From DATJGF01 sp035495315 (GTDB lineage: Bacteria; Verrucomicrobiota; Verrucomicrobiia; Limisphaerales; UBA8199): 45,956 nt of DNA. The stretch's first letter is position 1; every line of letters starts with the position of its first letter. The position numbers and the translations under genes are program-made. The notes beneath the pieces were generated by a model. That model was not told where the DNA came from and searched no databases. It was given only the letters and a program-made list of their open reading frames with translations. Location of the stretch: positions 1-45,956 of the forward strand of contig DATJGF010000074.1 of the NCBI GenBank assembly GCA_035495315.1. The letters are read 5' to 3'. This document shows, piece by piece, positions 18,501 to 26,064 of this stretch.

Positions 18501-18630
18501 TCTGGGTGATTGGCGTTTTTGCCGCTTGCTGGTTGGAAATCTGCGCTATACCAGAGTACATCGTAAGCAGGCCCGTCCCACAGACAGCCGCGAGGACCAG
18601 AAACTTTGTGGCTAGGCGACTCGTTTTCAC
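15580..18630 (-). CDS. Large secreted six-hairpin-glycosidase-like protein
   Basis: 1016 residues from a GTG at 18630 whose bases overlap the stop of the upstream gene as GTGA, which implies translational coupling. From this start the protein opens with KTSRLATKF and a clear signal peptide (about residues 10-27). The N-terminal half (to about 560) is beta-rich. From about 565 it reads as an (alpha/alpha)6 barrel: repeated aromatic helices, PWPVNQSVYVDYMLYDLRG, the Glu-rich helix after it, and a late Trp-rich stretch HRWSWGQYFGPPSTDGAWF. This resembles six-hairpin glycosidases, but I cannot assign a GH family or catalytic residues. Residues about 312-324 (PHPGPLPSEGESE) are encoded by a dispersed repeat. 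As last gene of an acyltransferase operon it may trim or remodel the modified glycan. Confidence 0.75.
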   Translation of the reverse strand: MKTSRLATKFLVLAAVCGTGLLTMYSGIAQISNQQAAKTPITQKLNVRISWGHRSQSVRVFRISLLTNEIAVLAMKPVGFEKGDSVRLGVCETRAGAGDVDGVDLTIAFPECKVEEIGNLQQIWKYLFANSDADTARRLRLDPGFRPDNRKLTVQMDEEGTQGFSLIVDQLLTSKAFWIPDLDVFVSAGDHPVSFDAHQKELKAWGSERVITELEREPEASYEQYTAHWEDMGSPAYKNPASVPPGHIVCLTWDSAIPKFGVDRGAGVRNDYGNPDHFRFGFDFGELPNLTLSSQPRVRMVTAGNNTNRVRTPHPGPLPSEGESEIATTARRSIQALAPDRDDPLSPKRNSQREAQAQSRGAVWLSQKLTDGLPVVTTTIEQDGVRYEVEQFAYPLHGPPKERLGEIDMVLLQKVRLTELQGQERLLSLGLAHQRELPSGVDMVVRSNVAAMVWSEATTGNLLLAVEETGLSLKSNNIQRGKWQTNRIVLSLALPAQGSQEFVVKLPSSRVAAGDSAAFLALDYPTARAATVKFWSAYLARGAQFTVPEKPVNDLFRANLWHALRLPRRHDQPNARPRIDLPYSNFAYDQKGTPWPVNQSVYVDYMLYDLRGYHAESAEELETIYNNNQQLNGHVDGFANWGVYTPGMMYSVAQHYLLSGDRGSLDRMLPQTLKALDWCLEELKGGSVGAGLSQGLVLAPLNDLSHESRAWAFNQAYVYAGLQSLGQVLVEIRHPRAEECLSAARALHQSIQRGFGHASMESPLVQLRDHTWIPYVPSDALSSKRLLDVWYPTDVDCGSVHLARLKALDPKGPLTTFLLNDHEDNLFLKEWGMANEPVYNPHATAYLLRDEPEPAIRAFYSMMACAFSQSTFEPVEHRWSWGQYFGPPSTDGAWFDLYRHMLIQERDDDSLLLCQGTPRKWLEDGKQIRIERAPTFYGLLNLVIESHAAARNISAAIDLEQRKRPAALLLRLRHPQERRIRSVTVNGKRWTDFDHVKEWVRISNPAKNHIEVIARY
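17660..17696 (-). repeat. Dispersed palindromic repeat, copy C, inside a coding region
   Basis: The unit has CTCTCCCC, a short loop, GGGGAGAGGG and the tail CCGGGGTGAGGGG, the same element as at 11659-11697 and 11779-11818. Here it is read on the minus strand in frame with the glycosidase-like gene and gives PHPGPLPSEGESE at residues about 312-324. It lies in a region without obvious secondary-structure pattern, probably a surface loop. Confidence 0.8.
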
Positions 18631-19793
18631 AAAGACCCAATGTCCTTTTCGGTTGGTAAGGGAACGTGTTGCCAGCCCTCCAACCCGAGCCGAATATCGC
18701 GTTCGACGAATTCCCAAATCACCACCTTTTTATTCGCCAGCCACGCCGGGCGGCGGCTCAGTTCCTGTCGCACCAGGGTTGAGGCTCCCCCGTCATTCAC
18801 AATCGAAGTCACCGGCTGGTTCAGTTCTCGCGCAAGATGTGCGATAAAGCCGGCCGCGCCCGGTTCGTCCGTTTCATAGATTCGCAGAAAACTGTCCCCC
18901 AGCACCAGAATCTGAGACGCGACGTCATCCTGATAAGGGCTAACCGTGTCGCGCCGGAGAACTCGCTTGCATGGCACGATTTCCGCCGCCGTTTCGGATT
19001 CGAGCAGCGGGATTTGCAGCATGCGCAAAACATCCCCAACGCGCCTGACCGGCGCGGGTTGGAGCTCGTAAGCGACCGAACCAACCTGCACCCAATTATG
19101 GTCAAAAATCTTTTTCCCCACGGCACGTGCAGCCAATTCCACGCCAGCCGGTGACCAGTGGCTGTCCTGAGCCAGATACAAGGGTGACGACGCACTCGGC
19201 GAAAGCGTTTTGGCGTCCGCGAACAGCTCGAACAAATCCACGACCTCGACCTCCGCAGCTTTCAACCGCTTCATCAGTTCTCCGGTTTCAGAGCCGATAG
19301 CGCTTCGCAGGCCGGCGGCCCGAACGGTCAGTCTTTCAGGATAGACGCTCTCTTTATTCGGCACCGGCATAACCAGCAGCTGGATCCCTCGCGCTCGCAA
19401 TTGATCTCGCAGATCGATAATCGCGCCGACCGCCTCGGCCGCATTGCCAGTCCTCTGGCGAGTACCCTGCCGTTCGGTTAGAAATTCCAAACCGGGCCTG
19501 TAAAACAGCCAACCTCCGCGACCAACAACCGATTTTTCTCCCCCATCCCTGAACCAGGCGAACTGGGCGTACTGTGCCCAAGGCCGAAGCTTTGTTGCGG
19601 CCCAACTCGCGTCCTCCAAGCGATGCTCATATGCCCGCAAGTTCCGTGAAGTAGGTTTTTGTTTGAAAACTTGCAGTGCCTGCGGCCGGTCGCCTCGCCC
19701 TAACTCCACCGCTATTTGGCTTAAAGGAACGCCGGCGATGATACCCAAGAAAACCAGCACAAGACCAAATTGAGGATTTAACAAGCGTCTCAT
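18627..19793 (-). CDS. AlgJ/AlgX-like SGNH-type acyltransferase partner
   Basis: 388 residues from the ATG at 19793, two bases behind the MBOAT stop. The longer open frame upstream overlaps the MBOAT gene and is rejected. One N-terminal membrane segment (about 6-24) is followed by an extracytoplasmic domain. Key motifs of the AlgJ/AlgX family of SGNH hydrolase-like proteins are visible: GRGGWLFYRPG, the Asp-His pair in QDSHW (Asp210, His212), and the Ser block LVLGDSF (Ser301). In alginate and cellulose acetylation such proteins accept acyl groups moved across the membrane by an MBOAT protein and place them on the sugar. Its stop overlaps the GTG of the glycosidase-like gene. The substrate is not known. 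Confidence 0.85.
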   Translation of the reverse strand: MRRLLNPQFGLVLVFLGIIAGVPLSQIAVELGRGDRPQALQVFKQKPTSRNLRAYEHRLEDASWAATKLRPWAQYAQFAWFRDGGEKSVVGRGGWLFYRPGLEFLTERQGTRQRTGNAAEAVGAIIDLRDQLRARGIQLLVMPVPNKESVYPERLTVRAAGLRSAIGSETGELMKRLKAAEVEVVDLFELFADAKTLSPSASSPLYLAQDSHWSPAGVELAARAVGKKIFDHNWVQVGSVAYELQPAPVRRVGDVLRMLQIPLLESETAAEIVPCKRVLRRDTVSPYQDDVASQILVLGDSFLRIYETDEPGAAGFIAHLARELNQPVTSIVNDGGASTLVRQELSRRPAWLANKKVVIWEFVERDIRLGLEGWQHVPLPTEKDIGSL

Positions 19794-19795
19794 GG

Positions 19796-21202
19796 TCAGA
19801 ACTGAAAATAGAGAAACGGATTGAATGCCTGTGAGAACATGACCATGAGACAGATGATGAAAAGCGGCGCGAGCACCGCCACTCGGGCCCAGCTGACAGG
19901 CCGCTGTGCCCAGTCGTGCGCCTGCAAAGGCAGAAATGCCAAAAAAGCGCACGCCGCCAGGATGAGCAACCGGTAGGGCGTATAAAGCTCTGCCGCGAGC
20001 AAACGGGACGTATCGAACGCCGGCGTCAGCCCAAACAGGGCGCCGAAGTACGCGCCCGCCGCGCTTAGATTATCCGCGCGGAACAGGACCCAGGAGAAGA
20101 GGACCAGCACAAACGTCAGCCCGACCCTCAATGGCCGCGGAAACGACCCGTAGATGCTCCGTTTTCCCCGCCGGCGTTCATATCCCAGCAGTAGCGCGTG
20201 GTACCCGCCCCAAACAATGAAGTTCCACTTGGCCCCATGCCACAAACCGCCGAGCAGCATCACCACGGCGATATTCACGTAGGTGCGCGCGGGTCCCTTG
20301 CGATTGCCTCCCAGCGGCACATACAAGTAATCGCGCAGCACACTCGAAAGCGAAATGTGCCAGCGCCGCCAGAGTTCGGTGATGCTCTCGGAGCGATAGG
20401 GCGCGTCAAAATTCTTCAGAAACTCGAATCCGAGCATACGGCCGAGCCCCACCGCCATATCCGAGTAGCCGCAGAAATCGAAGTAGATTTGAAATGCGTA
20501 GGCCAGCACGCCCACCCACGCCTCGAGAGGGAAGGGACCCGCGGCGTTAAACACGGCATCGGCGACGCCCCCCATGGGATTGGCCAGGAGGATTTTCTTG
20601 GCAAAACCGACAATGAAAATGCTCACACCCGAGGCAAAGCGCGGCATGCTGTGGTCCCGGCTCGACAATTGATCCGAGAGGGTTTTGTACCGAATGATCG
20701 GGCCGGCGACGAGGTCAGGAAACAACGCCACGAACGCGGAAAAATCAGTGAATGACTTCGCGGGTGTCGCGTGCCCGCGATAGAGGTCGATAATGTAAGT
20801 CAGTGAATGGAATGTATAAAACGAGATGCCGATCGGCAGCACGACGGTGAGCACGCGGTACGGTTCGGCGCCCACCATACTGCGAAGCTGGTTCAGCGTT
20901 TCCGCCGTGAACATGTAATACTTGAAGAACCCCAGGAAACTCAGGTTCGTAACGACACAGGCGGTCACGGCAAACTTGCGCTGCATTGGAGTGGCCCCGG
21001 GCCGAGTGATGACGCGGCCCCAGATAAAATCCATGACCGTGGTGAACATCATGAGGCAGACAAACCACGGCTGCCACCAGCCGTAGAAAACGTAACTGGC
21101 AATGGTGATCCACAGGTTGCGCCATGCGTTCGGCAGGCTGAAGTAGATCACCAGGAACAGCGGCAGGAAATAAAAGATAAATATATGGCTGGTGAAGACC
21201 AT
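19796..21202 (-). CDS. MBOAT-family O-acyltransferase (AlgI-like)
   Basis: 468 residues from the ATG at 21202, which shares one base with the stop of the upstream lipoprotein gene (TGATG). It is a polytopic membrane protein of about ten or more segments. Family marks: PIGISFYTFHSLTYIIDLYRG, the FPDLVAGPI block, YAFQIYFDFCGYSDMAVG, ELWRRWHISLSS and the invariant His (His322) in LLGGLWHGAKWNF. The length fits AlgI/DltB-like transporters-acyltransferases of 460-520 residues. The AlgJ/AlgX-like gene directly behind it indicates acyl (probably acetyl) transfer to an exported polysaccharide. No alginate or cellulose synthase is nearby, so the acceptor is open. Confidence 0.93.
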   Translation of the reverse strand: MVFTSHIFIFYFLPLFLVIYFSLPNAWRNLWITIASYVFYGWWQPWFVCLMMFTTVMDFIWGRVITRPGATPMQRKFAVTACVVTNLSFLGFFKYYMFTAETLNQLRSMVGAEPYRVLTVVLPIGISFYTFHSLTYIIDLYRGHATPAKSFTDFSAFVALFPDLVAGPIIRYKTLSDQLSSRDHSMPRFASGVSIFIVGFAKKILLANPMGGVADAVFNAAGPFPLEAWVGVLAYAFQIYFDFCGYSDMAVGLGRMLGFEFLKNFDAPYRSESITELWRRWHISLSSVLRDYLYVPLGGNRKGPARTYVNIAVVMLLGGLWHGAKWNFIVWGGYHALLLGYERRRGKRSIYGSFPRPLRVGLTFVLVLFSWVLFRADNLSAAGAYFGALFGLTPAFDTSRLLAAELYTPYRLLILAACAFLAFLPLQAHDWAQRPVSWARVAVLAPLFIICLMVMFSQAFNPFLYFQF

Positions 21203-21672
21203 CAGTCCTCCACCAGGTCGGTCCAGACCGCCCAATATAGCGGACCGCTGCCCTTGCCGAAATACTTGTTAACGATGCCGCCCATAAAGAAATCATCAAT
21301 GGGCGCCTCCAAAGCCATGCGATGAACCTGGCCGGCTTCAAACTGCCGCAAGTTGCCCCCAATCCCCGCCGCCCTTTTATCCGCCGCCTCCGCTCGCGGC
21401 TTCCAGGGATTGTAGTGGCCGACGTATATGATCGGCCCCTCCAGCTTGCCGCGATGGACTTTCAGCACCTGGTACTTGAGTATGGTCGCATAATCGTAAA
21501 GGTCGCGTTTGAAAATTGCGCCTTCCGGAATCTCGACCAATTTCGCCGTCACCTCTACCGTTCCGTTCGTTCCCAAGTGCGGATCGCTTATGGTGGATGC
21601 CGACCCCCCCGGCGGCCGACCACACGAGGCAGCGACCAGCAGCAATACCAAAAGCACCAGCGCGCCCCTCAT
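21202..21672 (-). CDS. Small lipoprotein of unknown function in the acyltransferase operon
   Basis: 156 residues. A short signal sequence ends in a plausible lipobox VAASC with Cys17. The mature part is mainly beta (TVEVTAKLVEIPEG, YATILKYQVLKVHRG, GPIIYVGHYNP) and could be a small beta-barrel or OB-like fold. I do not recognise a named family. Its ATG overlaps the upstream stop as ATGA and its own stop overlaps the MBOAT start, so it is translated as part of the acyltransferase unit. The central motif YxVxxVxxG suggests binding rather than catalysis. Confidence 0.7.
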   Translation of the reverse strand: MRGALVLLVLLLVAASCGRPPGGSASTISDPHLGTNGTVEVTAKLVEIPEGAIFKRDLYDYATILKYQVLKVHRGKLEGPIIYVGHYNPWKPRAEAADKRAAGIGGNLRQFEAGQVHRMALEAPIDDFFMGGIVNKYFGKGSGPLYWAVWTDLVED

Positions 21673-23735
21673 CGCTGCGCTCCTTGCCCCCCAACTCGTA
21701 CGTCCGCGTAAGTCCAGTGCGGCTCCCAGCCCGGACCCAGGTCCAGCCGTGGCCCCTGACGCGCTTTGGGAAAGCGCTTTTGCAGCACTTCACTTTGGTC
21801 TCCGATCATCGGCGTGTCGGCCCACCGGATGATCGCCATCGTCGTGCCCGTGTGGTCCACCTTGCCCAGGTCTTCTACGCTGCGGGTAAAGAGCAGATAC
21901 TTCGAATCCGGCGAAGCGCACGCGCCATAGATGTGCCGCCGCTCTTCGACGTAAAGCGCGTGTCGCTCGGATCCGTCGGTGTTGGCGACCCATAACTCGG
22001 CCCGTCCCGGCATGTTGGGGATAATGCCTCGGGCATACACCACATGTTGCGAATCGGAGCACCAATCCGGCGTGCAGTTATAACGGTCAGTTTCGCTCAC
22101 AGCGGTGAGCGCCCCGGTCTCGACCTCCAGGCAGCCGATGTTCCAAAACGGACCCAGGCCGTTAGCGGTGCCGACGAACCGCTTGCCGTCCGGTGACCAG
22201 ATCAACTGTTGCACGATGCCGTGCCGCGCAATCTGCCGCAGCACCTTTCGAGTTGTGACGTCAATAATTTGGGTTCCTTTGCTGGATAGGCACGCCAACT
22301 CCTTTCCGTCTGGACCCCACGACACCCAGTGAAAACCATTGCCGTACACAGTGGGATTCGCGCCATCGGCGTCCGCCAGGACCAGATCGAAGGTGCCATA
22401 AGTATTGTTGTCAACTGCCTCGCTCCTGGGCAGGCGGTAGTACAGCAAGCGCTTGCCGTCGGGCGAAAACCTTGCTCCTGCCTCGTTGTACTCCCGGGTG
22501 TCAGTAACCTTCCGCCGCTCAGAGCCGTCGGGTCGCATCAAGAATAGATCCCAATCGCCAGACTCTGTCGCGGCGCTAAAAACGAGCCAGCCTTTGTCCT
22601 GCAGTTCGTTGGTTAACCGGGCGGTTTCGTTGGTGGTCGAAGACGGGTTTTCAAGCGTTGTATTGGCTGTGGCCCCTTTCGGGCCAATCTCGGCGAAGGT
22701 CCAGCACGGTTCCCACCCCACCGGCAGTTTCAATACTGGTCCCGAGTTGGCATTTGGATGCAGCGCCCACAATTCGTCGCTTTGGCCCCCGATAATTGGC
22801 GTGTCGCTCAACCGCAGCAGGCCCATTGGGGCGCCGGCATTCCCCGGGTCGCCATCTTCTTGCATATTGCCCGTGAAGAGGACGTAACGGCCATCCGGTG
22901 AGAGGTGACCGCCATAAACGTGTCGCCCATCCTCTCCGTAAACCAACTGGCGGCTTTTCCCTGCGGCGTCCGCGCGCCAAAGTTGCGTCCAACCATACCC
23001 ACGGTTGCCTTTTTGGCCTGGCGGGCGCCACGAAAAGATCAGGTTCTTAGAATCGGGAAACCAATCCGGCGTGCAGCAGTCAACTCGGTTTACTGCGCTG
23101 ACTTCGCCGCTGGCTACCTCCAGACGTGCGATGCTCCATCCAGTTCCGTAAGAATTGGCCACTCCGCAAAGCCAGCGGCCGTCAGGCGACCATGTGAGTT
23201 GTTGGAAAAAGCCCTTTCGCTGCAGAGTGCGCACAACCCGGTGGTCCGAAAGATCGACGAATGAAATCCCTTTGATCGACAGACTCACGATCTGTTTTCC
23301 ATCCGGGCCCCAACTTGCCCACGGATATTCCCCCGGTTTGCCAAATACCCGCGCCTCACTGGCATCGCACTTTGCGATCATCAACTCCCCCTGTTCGCCA
23401 TAGCGGTTGCCATCGATCTTTTCGCCTCGCGGCAAGCGACGATACAAGAGCTGGCGGCCGTCGCGCGACAACTGCGGCGCAGCCTCGTTCAGGCCCGGCG
23501 TGTTCGACAAATTGCGAACGCTCGATCCGTCCGGACGACAAGTGAACAGATCCCAGTCTCCCTTCTCGGAACGAGCCGCGTAGACAATCCACCCTTTGTT
23601 ACGTACTTCGGTTGCCAGGCGCAAAACGGCATCAGCATCAGAGCGTCGCACAAGCCCCGGCTGGCCCCCGGCCGGGGCGCCACAAGCCCACGCAGCAAAC
23701 AGACTGCCGACAAAAAGAATCTCAATCGCCTTCAC
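21669..23735 (-). CDS. Double TolB-like beta-propeller protein
   Basis: 688 residues from a GTG at 23735, with an AGGA Shine-Dalgarno seven to eight bases upstream and a signal peptide (about 4-20) right at the start; an in-frame ATG further upstream would add 31 residues and lacks these. The mature protein consists of two homologous halves (about 40-370 and 373-685). Each has DKGW/NKGW, GDWDLF, RPDGS, LLYxRLPR, SWGPDGK, WSPDG and a closing TPxIGxQS block, which are PD40/TolB-type blades. It is the first gene of the overlapping five-gene operon. TolB-like propellers bind proteins or glycans; a scaffold or sensor role for the acyltransferase system is inferred. Confidence 0.82.
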   Translation of the reverse strand: MKAIEILFVGSLFAAWACGAPAGGQPGLVRRSDADAVLRLATEVRNKGWIVYAARSEKGDWDLFTCRPDGSSVRNLSNTPGLNEAAPQLSRDGRQLLYRRLPRGEKIDGNRYGEQGELMIAKCDASEARVFGKPGEYPWASWGPDGKQIVSLSIKGISFVDLSDHRVVRTLQRKGFFQQLTWSPDGRWLCGVANSYGTGWSIARLEVASGEVSAVNRVDCCTPDWFPDSKNLIFSWRPPGQKGNRGYGWTQLWRADAAGKSRQLVYGEDGRHVYGGHLSPDGRYVLFTGNMQEDGDPGNAGAPMGLLRLSDTPIIGGQSDELWALHPNANSGPVLKLPVGWEPCWTFAEIGPKGATANTTLENPSSTTNETARLTNELQDKGWLVFSAATESGDWDLFLMRPDGSERRKVTDTREYNEAGARFSPDGKRLLYYRLPRSEAVDNNTYGTFDLVLADADGANPTVYGNGFHWVSWGPDGKELACLSSKGTQIIDVTTRKVLRQIARHGIVQQLIWSPDGKRFVGTANGLGPFWNIGCLEVETGALTAVSETDRYNCTPDWCSDSQHVVYARGIIPNMPGRAELWVANTDGSERHALYVEERRHIYGACASPDSKYLLFTRSVEDLGKVDHTGTTMAIIRWADTPMIGDQSEVLQKRFPKARQGPRLDLGPGWEPHWTYADVRVGGQGAQR

Positions 23736-23929
23736 TGGCCAAATCCTGGTCGAGAGAATTGCGCTCGACCGATGGTATCTGATGAGTGAAACCGAAAGAG
23801 ACCAGGAGAAGCCCGAGCGTGAATGCATTCTGCACCCGGTTAAGCTGCAAGGAATCGTTGCGGTCTGTCAACGAATCTTCGCGATTGAACAATTGGCCCA
23901 GCTGTGGTATGGAGAGTTCAGCGCCTCTT

Positions 23930-24829
23930 ATGAAAAACTCACGAATCAGCCGAAGGGACTTTCTCCAAACCTCAATAACCGCAACCGGCGCGCTGATGCT
24001 CGGCAGCGCCTCGCTGAGAGCGGCAACCAAGCGCACCGCCGTTGATCAGGTCACGCTGGGCCATACCGGCATCAAGCTCAGCCGGCTCGGCATGGGCACC
24101 GGCAGCAACAGCGGCCAGATCCAGTACGACCTGGGACGCGAAGGTTTCAATAGCCTGGTCCGTTACGCCTATGACCAGGGCATCACCTATTTTGATTGTT
24201 CCCAAACCTATCGCACCTTCGAGTGGCTCGGTGGGGCGGTCAAAGGGCTGCCGCGGGAGAAGCTTTTCATCCAATCGAAAATTCCTGGCCAGCCTGAAGA
24301 CATCCTCTCGGTGATCGATCATCACCGTAAAGTCTTCGACACGGATTATGTCGATACCATGTTGATCCACTGCATGATTAAAGACGGCTGGACGGATCAG
24401 TGGAAGCGCATCATGGACGGCTTCGATGAAGCCAAACAAAAGGGCTGGATCCGCAGCAAAGGCGTCTCGTGCCACAGTCTGCCTGCCTTGCGCGGCGGGA
24501 CCGAGACGCCGTGGGCCGAGGTGCATCTGGTGCGCGTCAATCCGCAGGGCCGGCGCATCGATGGTCCCGAGGAAATTGTTTGGACGGATAAGGTTCACGA
24601 AGTCGAACCGGTGGTCACCCAGCTTAAAGCGATGAAGGCTAAAGGTCGCGGGGTCATCGGTATGAAGATCATAGGCAACGGCGAGTTCGTGAACGCCGAG
24701 GATCGCGAGAAATCCATTCGCTTCGCAATGTCCCGGCCGGAACTCGACGCAGTTGTCATCGGTTTCAAGAACCGCGATGAAATCGATGAGGCGATCCGAC
24801 GTATCAACTCCGCCCTGGCGGAAGCGTAA
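23930..24829 (+). CDS. Aldo/keto reductase with Tat signal
   Basis: 299 residues from the ATG at 23930, which places the twin-arginine motif SRRDFLQTS at residues 7-15 with a hydrophobic segment behind it. The (beta/alpha)8 reductase has the classic tetrad: Asp89 and Tyr94 in FDCSQTY, Lys117 in FIQSK and His147 in LIHCM. The family reduces carbonyls with NADPH, or oxidises alcohols. Tat export fits folding with the cofactor in the cytoplasm. Many Planctomycetes and Verrucomicrobia have such exported versions with unknown substrate. It is divergent from the TolB-like operon; the 194-base gap should hold both promoters. Confidence 0.9.
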   Translation: MKNSRISRRDFLQTSITATGALMLGSASLRAATKRTAVDQVTLGHTGIKLSRLGMGTGSNSGQIQYDLGREGFNSLVRYAYDQGITYFDCSQTYRTFEWLGGAVKGLPREKLFIQSKIPGQPEDILSVIDHHRKVFDTDYVDTMLIHCMIKDGWTDQWKRIMDGFDEAKQKGWIRSKGVSCHSLPALRGGTETPWAEVHLVRVNPQGRRIDGPEEIVWTDKVHEVEPVVTQLKAMKAKGRGVIGMKIIGNGEFVNAEDREKSIRFAMSRPELDAVVIGFKNRDEIDEAIRRINSALAEA

Positions 24830-24938
24830 AGCGCCTCGAAAGAATTTGATTCCAGGAAGTCTGGCGAGCGTGGTCCGGCCAGGTTTTGGCTCGCGGTGCC
24901 TCGGCACAACCAGTGGGGGTCAACGCATCGGAGTTCTT

Positions 24939-25997
24939 ATGAAAACAACCAAGATAATTAAGACCAGCCTTTTCCCGTCACTAGCAGTTCTATTGACACT
25001 GTTTGTTCAGGCGCAACCTTCCTCGACCACCGCAGGCCAGACAGGTCCGTATCGAGTTGCGCGCACCTTCCATGTCGGAGGTGAAGGCGGCTGGGATTAC
25101 CTGACCGTTGATCCCGATCACCAACTTCTGTATGTGCCACGCTCGACGCACACGTTAGTGATCGATGCCCATACGGGAAAAACCGTTGCGGATATCCCCG
25201 GGCAGAAACGTAACCACGGAGTGGCGATTGTTCCCAGCACAGGCCGCGGTTTCATCACCGATGGAGCCGATGGAGTTGTTACCATTTTCGATCTGAAGAA
25301 CTATTCGGTGCTCGGCAAGGTCAAAGCTGCTGACGATGCCGATGGAGTGATCTACGACCCGGGCAGCGGCAAGGTTTTGGTGGTTTGCGGAGACGCCGGT
25401 GTTTTGATCCCTATTTCGCCGGATCTTGACCCGGCAACGGGCAAGGCGGACGCGGCGGTCGAGCTTGGGGGGAAGCCCGAGTTTCTCGCTGCCGATGGCC
25501 AGGGCAAAGTCTATGTCAACCTCGTCGATAAAGACCAGGTCGCGGTTGTGGAGACCAAGGCCATGAAGGTCCTTGCTAAGTGGCCTACCAGCCCGGGCGG
25601 CGCGCCCGTTGGCATGGCGATTGACTCTGCCCACCGTCGTCTGTTCGTCGGTTGTCGACGACCCCAAAAGCTGATCGTCATGAGCGCTGACGATGGCAAG
25701 ATCTTGGCCGATTTCGCGATTGGGGCCGGGGTCGACGCGACAAAATTCGATGGTGATGCTTTTGCCAGTTGCGGCGACGGCACGCTGAGTGTTGTTCGCG
25801 AGACAACTCCTGGAAAATTCGAGCTGGTGCAAACCGTGGAGACAGCACGCGGTGCGCGGACGATGGGGATCGATCCGACAACGCATACGTTGTATCTGCC
25901 AACTGCCGAGTTTGAGCCGCAAACACAGGGTCAGTCACGACCACGCCCAAAGCCGGACTCTTTCATGATCGTAGTAGTGACTCCATCGGCAAAATAA
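24939..25997 (+). CDS. Secreted YVTN-family beta-propeller protein
   Basis: 352 residues. The ATG at 24939 has a GGAG Shine-Dalgarno five bases upstream and starts a signal peptide (about 1-26, cleavage near VQAQ). The rest is a seven-bladed-type propeller with YVTN-like strands: WDYLTVDPDHQLLYVPR, THTLVIDAHTG, KVYVNLVDKDQVAVVET, RRLFVGCR and GIDPTTHTLYLP. No catalytic residues are evident. Such proteins bind ligands or other proteins in the periplasm or outside the cell. It lies 109 bases behind the aldo/keto reductase on the same strand and could share its transcript. Confidence 0.85.
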   Translation: MKTTKIIKTSLFPSLAVLLTLFVQAQPSSTTAGQTGPYRVARTFHVGGEGGWDYLTVDPDHQLLYVPRSTHTLVIDAHTGKTVADIPGQKRNHGVAIVPSTGRGFITDGADGVVTIFDLKNYSVLGKVKAADDADGVIYDPGSGKVLVVCGDAGVLIPISPDLDPATGKADAAVELGGKPEFLAADGQGKVYVNLVDKDQVAVVETKAMKVLAKWPTSPGGAPVGMAIDSAHRRLFVGCRRPQKLIVMSADDGKILADFAIGAGVDATKFDGDAFASCGDGTLSVVRETTPGKFELVQTVETARGARTMGIDPTTHTLYLPTAEFEPQTQGQSRPRPKPDSFMIVVVTPSAK

Positions 25998-26064
25998 TTT
26001 AAAAACCTTCGCTGGCTTTCACCCTTGACCACGATAAGGTGATTTGGAAGCTTCTGACTTCCGC

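Noticed and set aside
18631..18717. N-terminal extension of the glycosidase-like protein into the SGNH gene
   Set aside because: The GTG at 18630 overlaps the upstream stop as GTGA and gives a proper signal peptide; the extension would bury that signal.
19794..19952. N-terminal extension of the SGNH protein over the MBOAT gene
   Set aside because: The ATG at 19793 is two bases behind the MBOAT stop and starts a membrane segment; the extension only mirrors MBOAT coding sequence.
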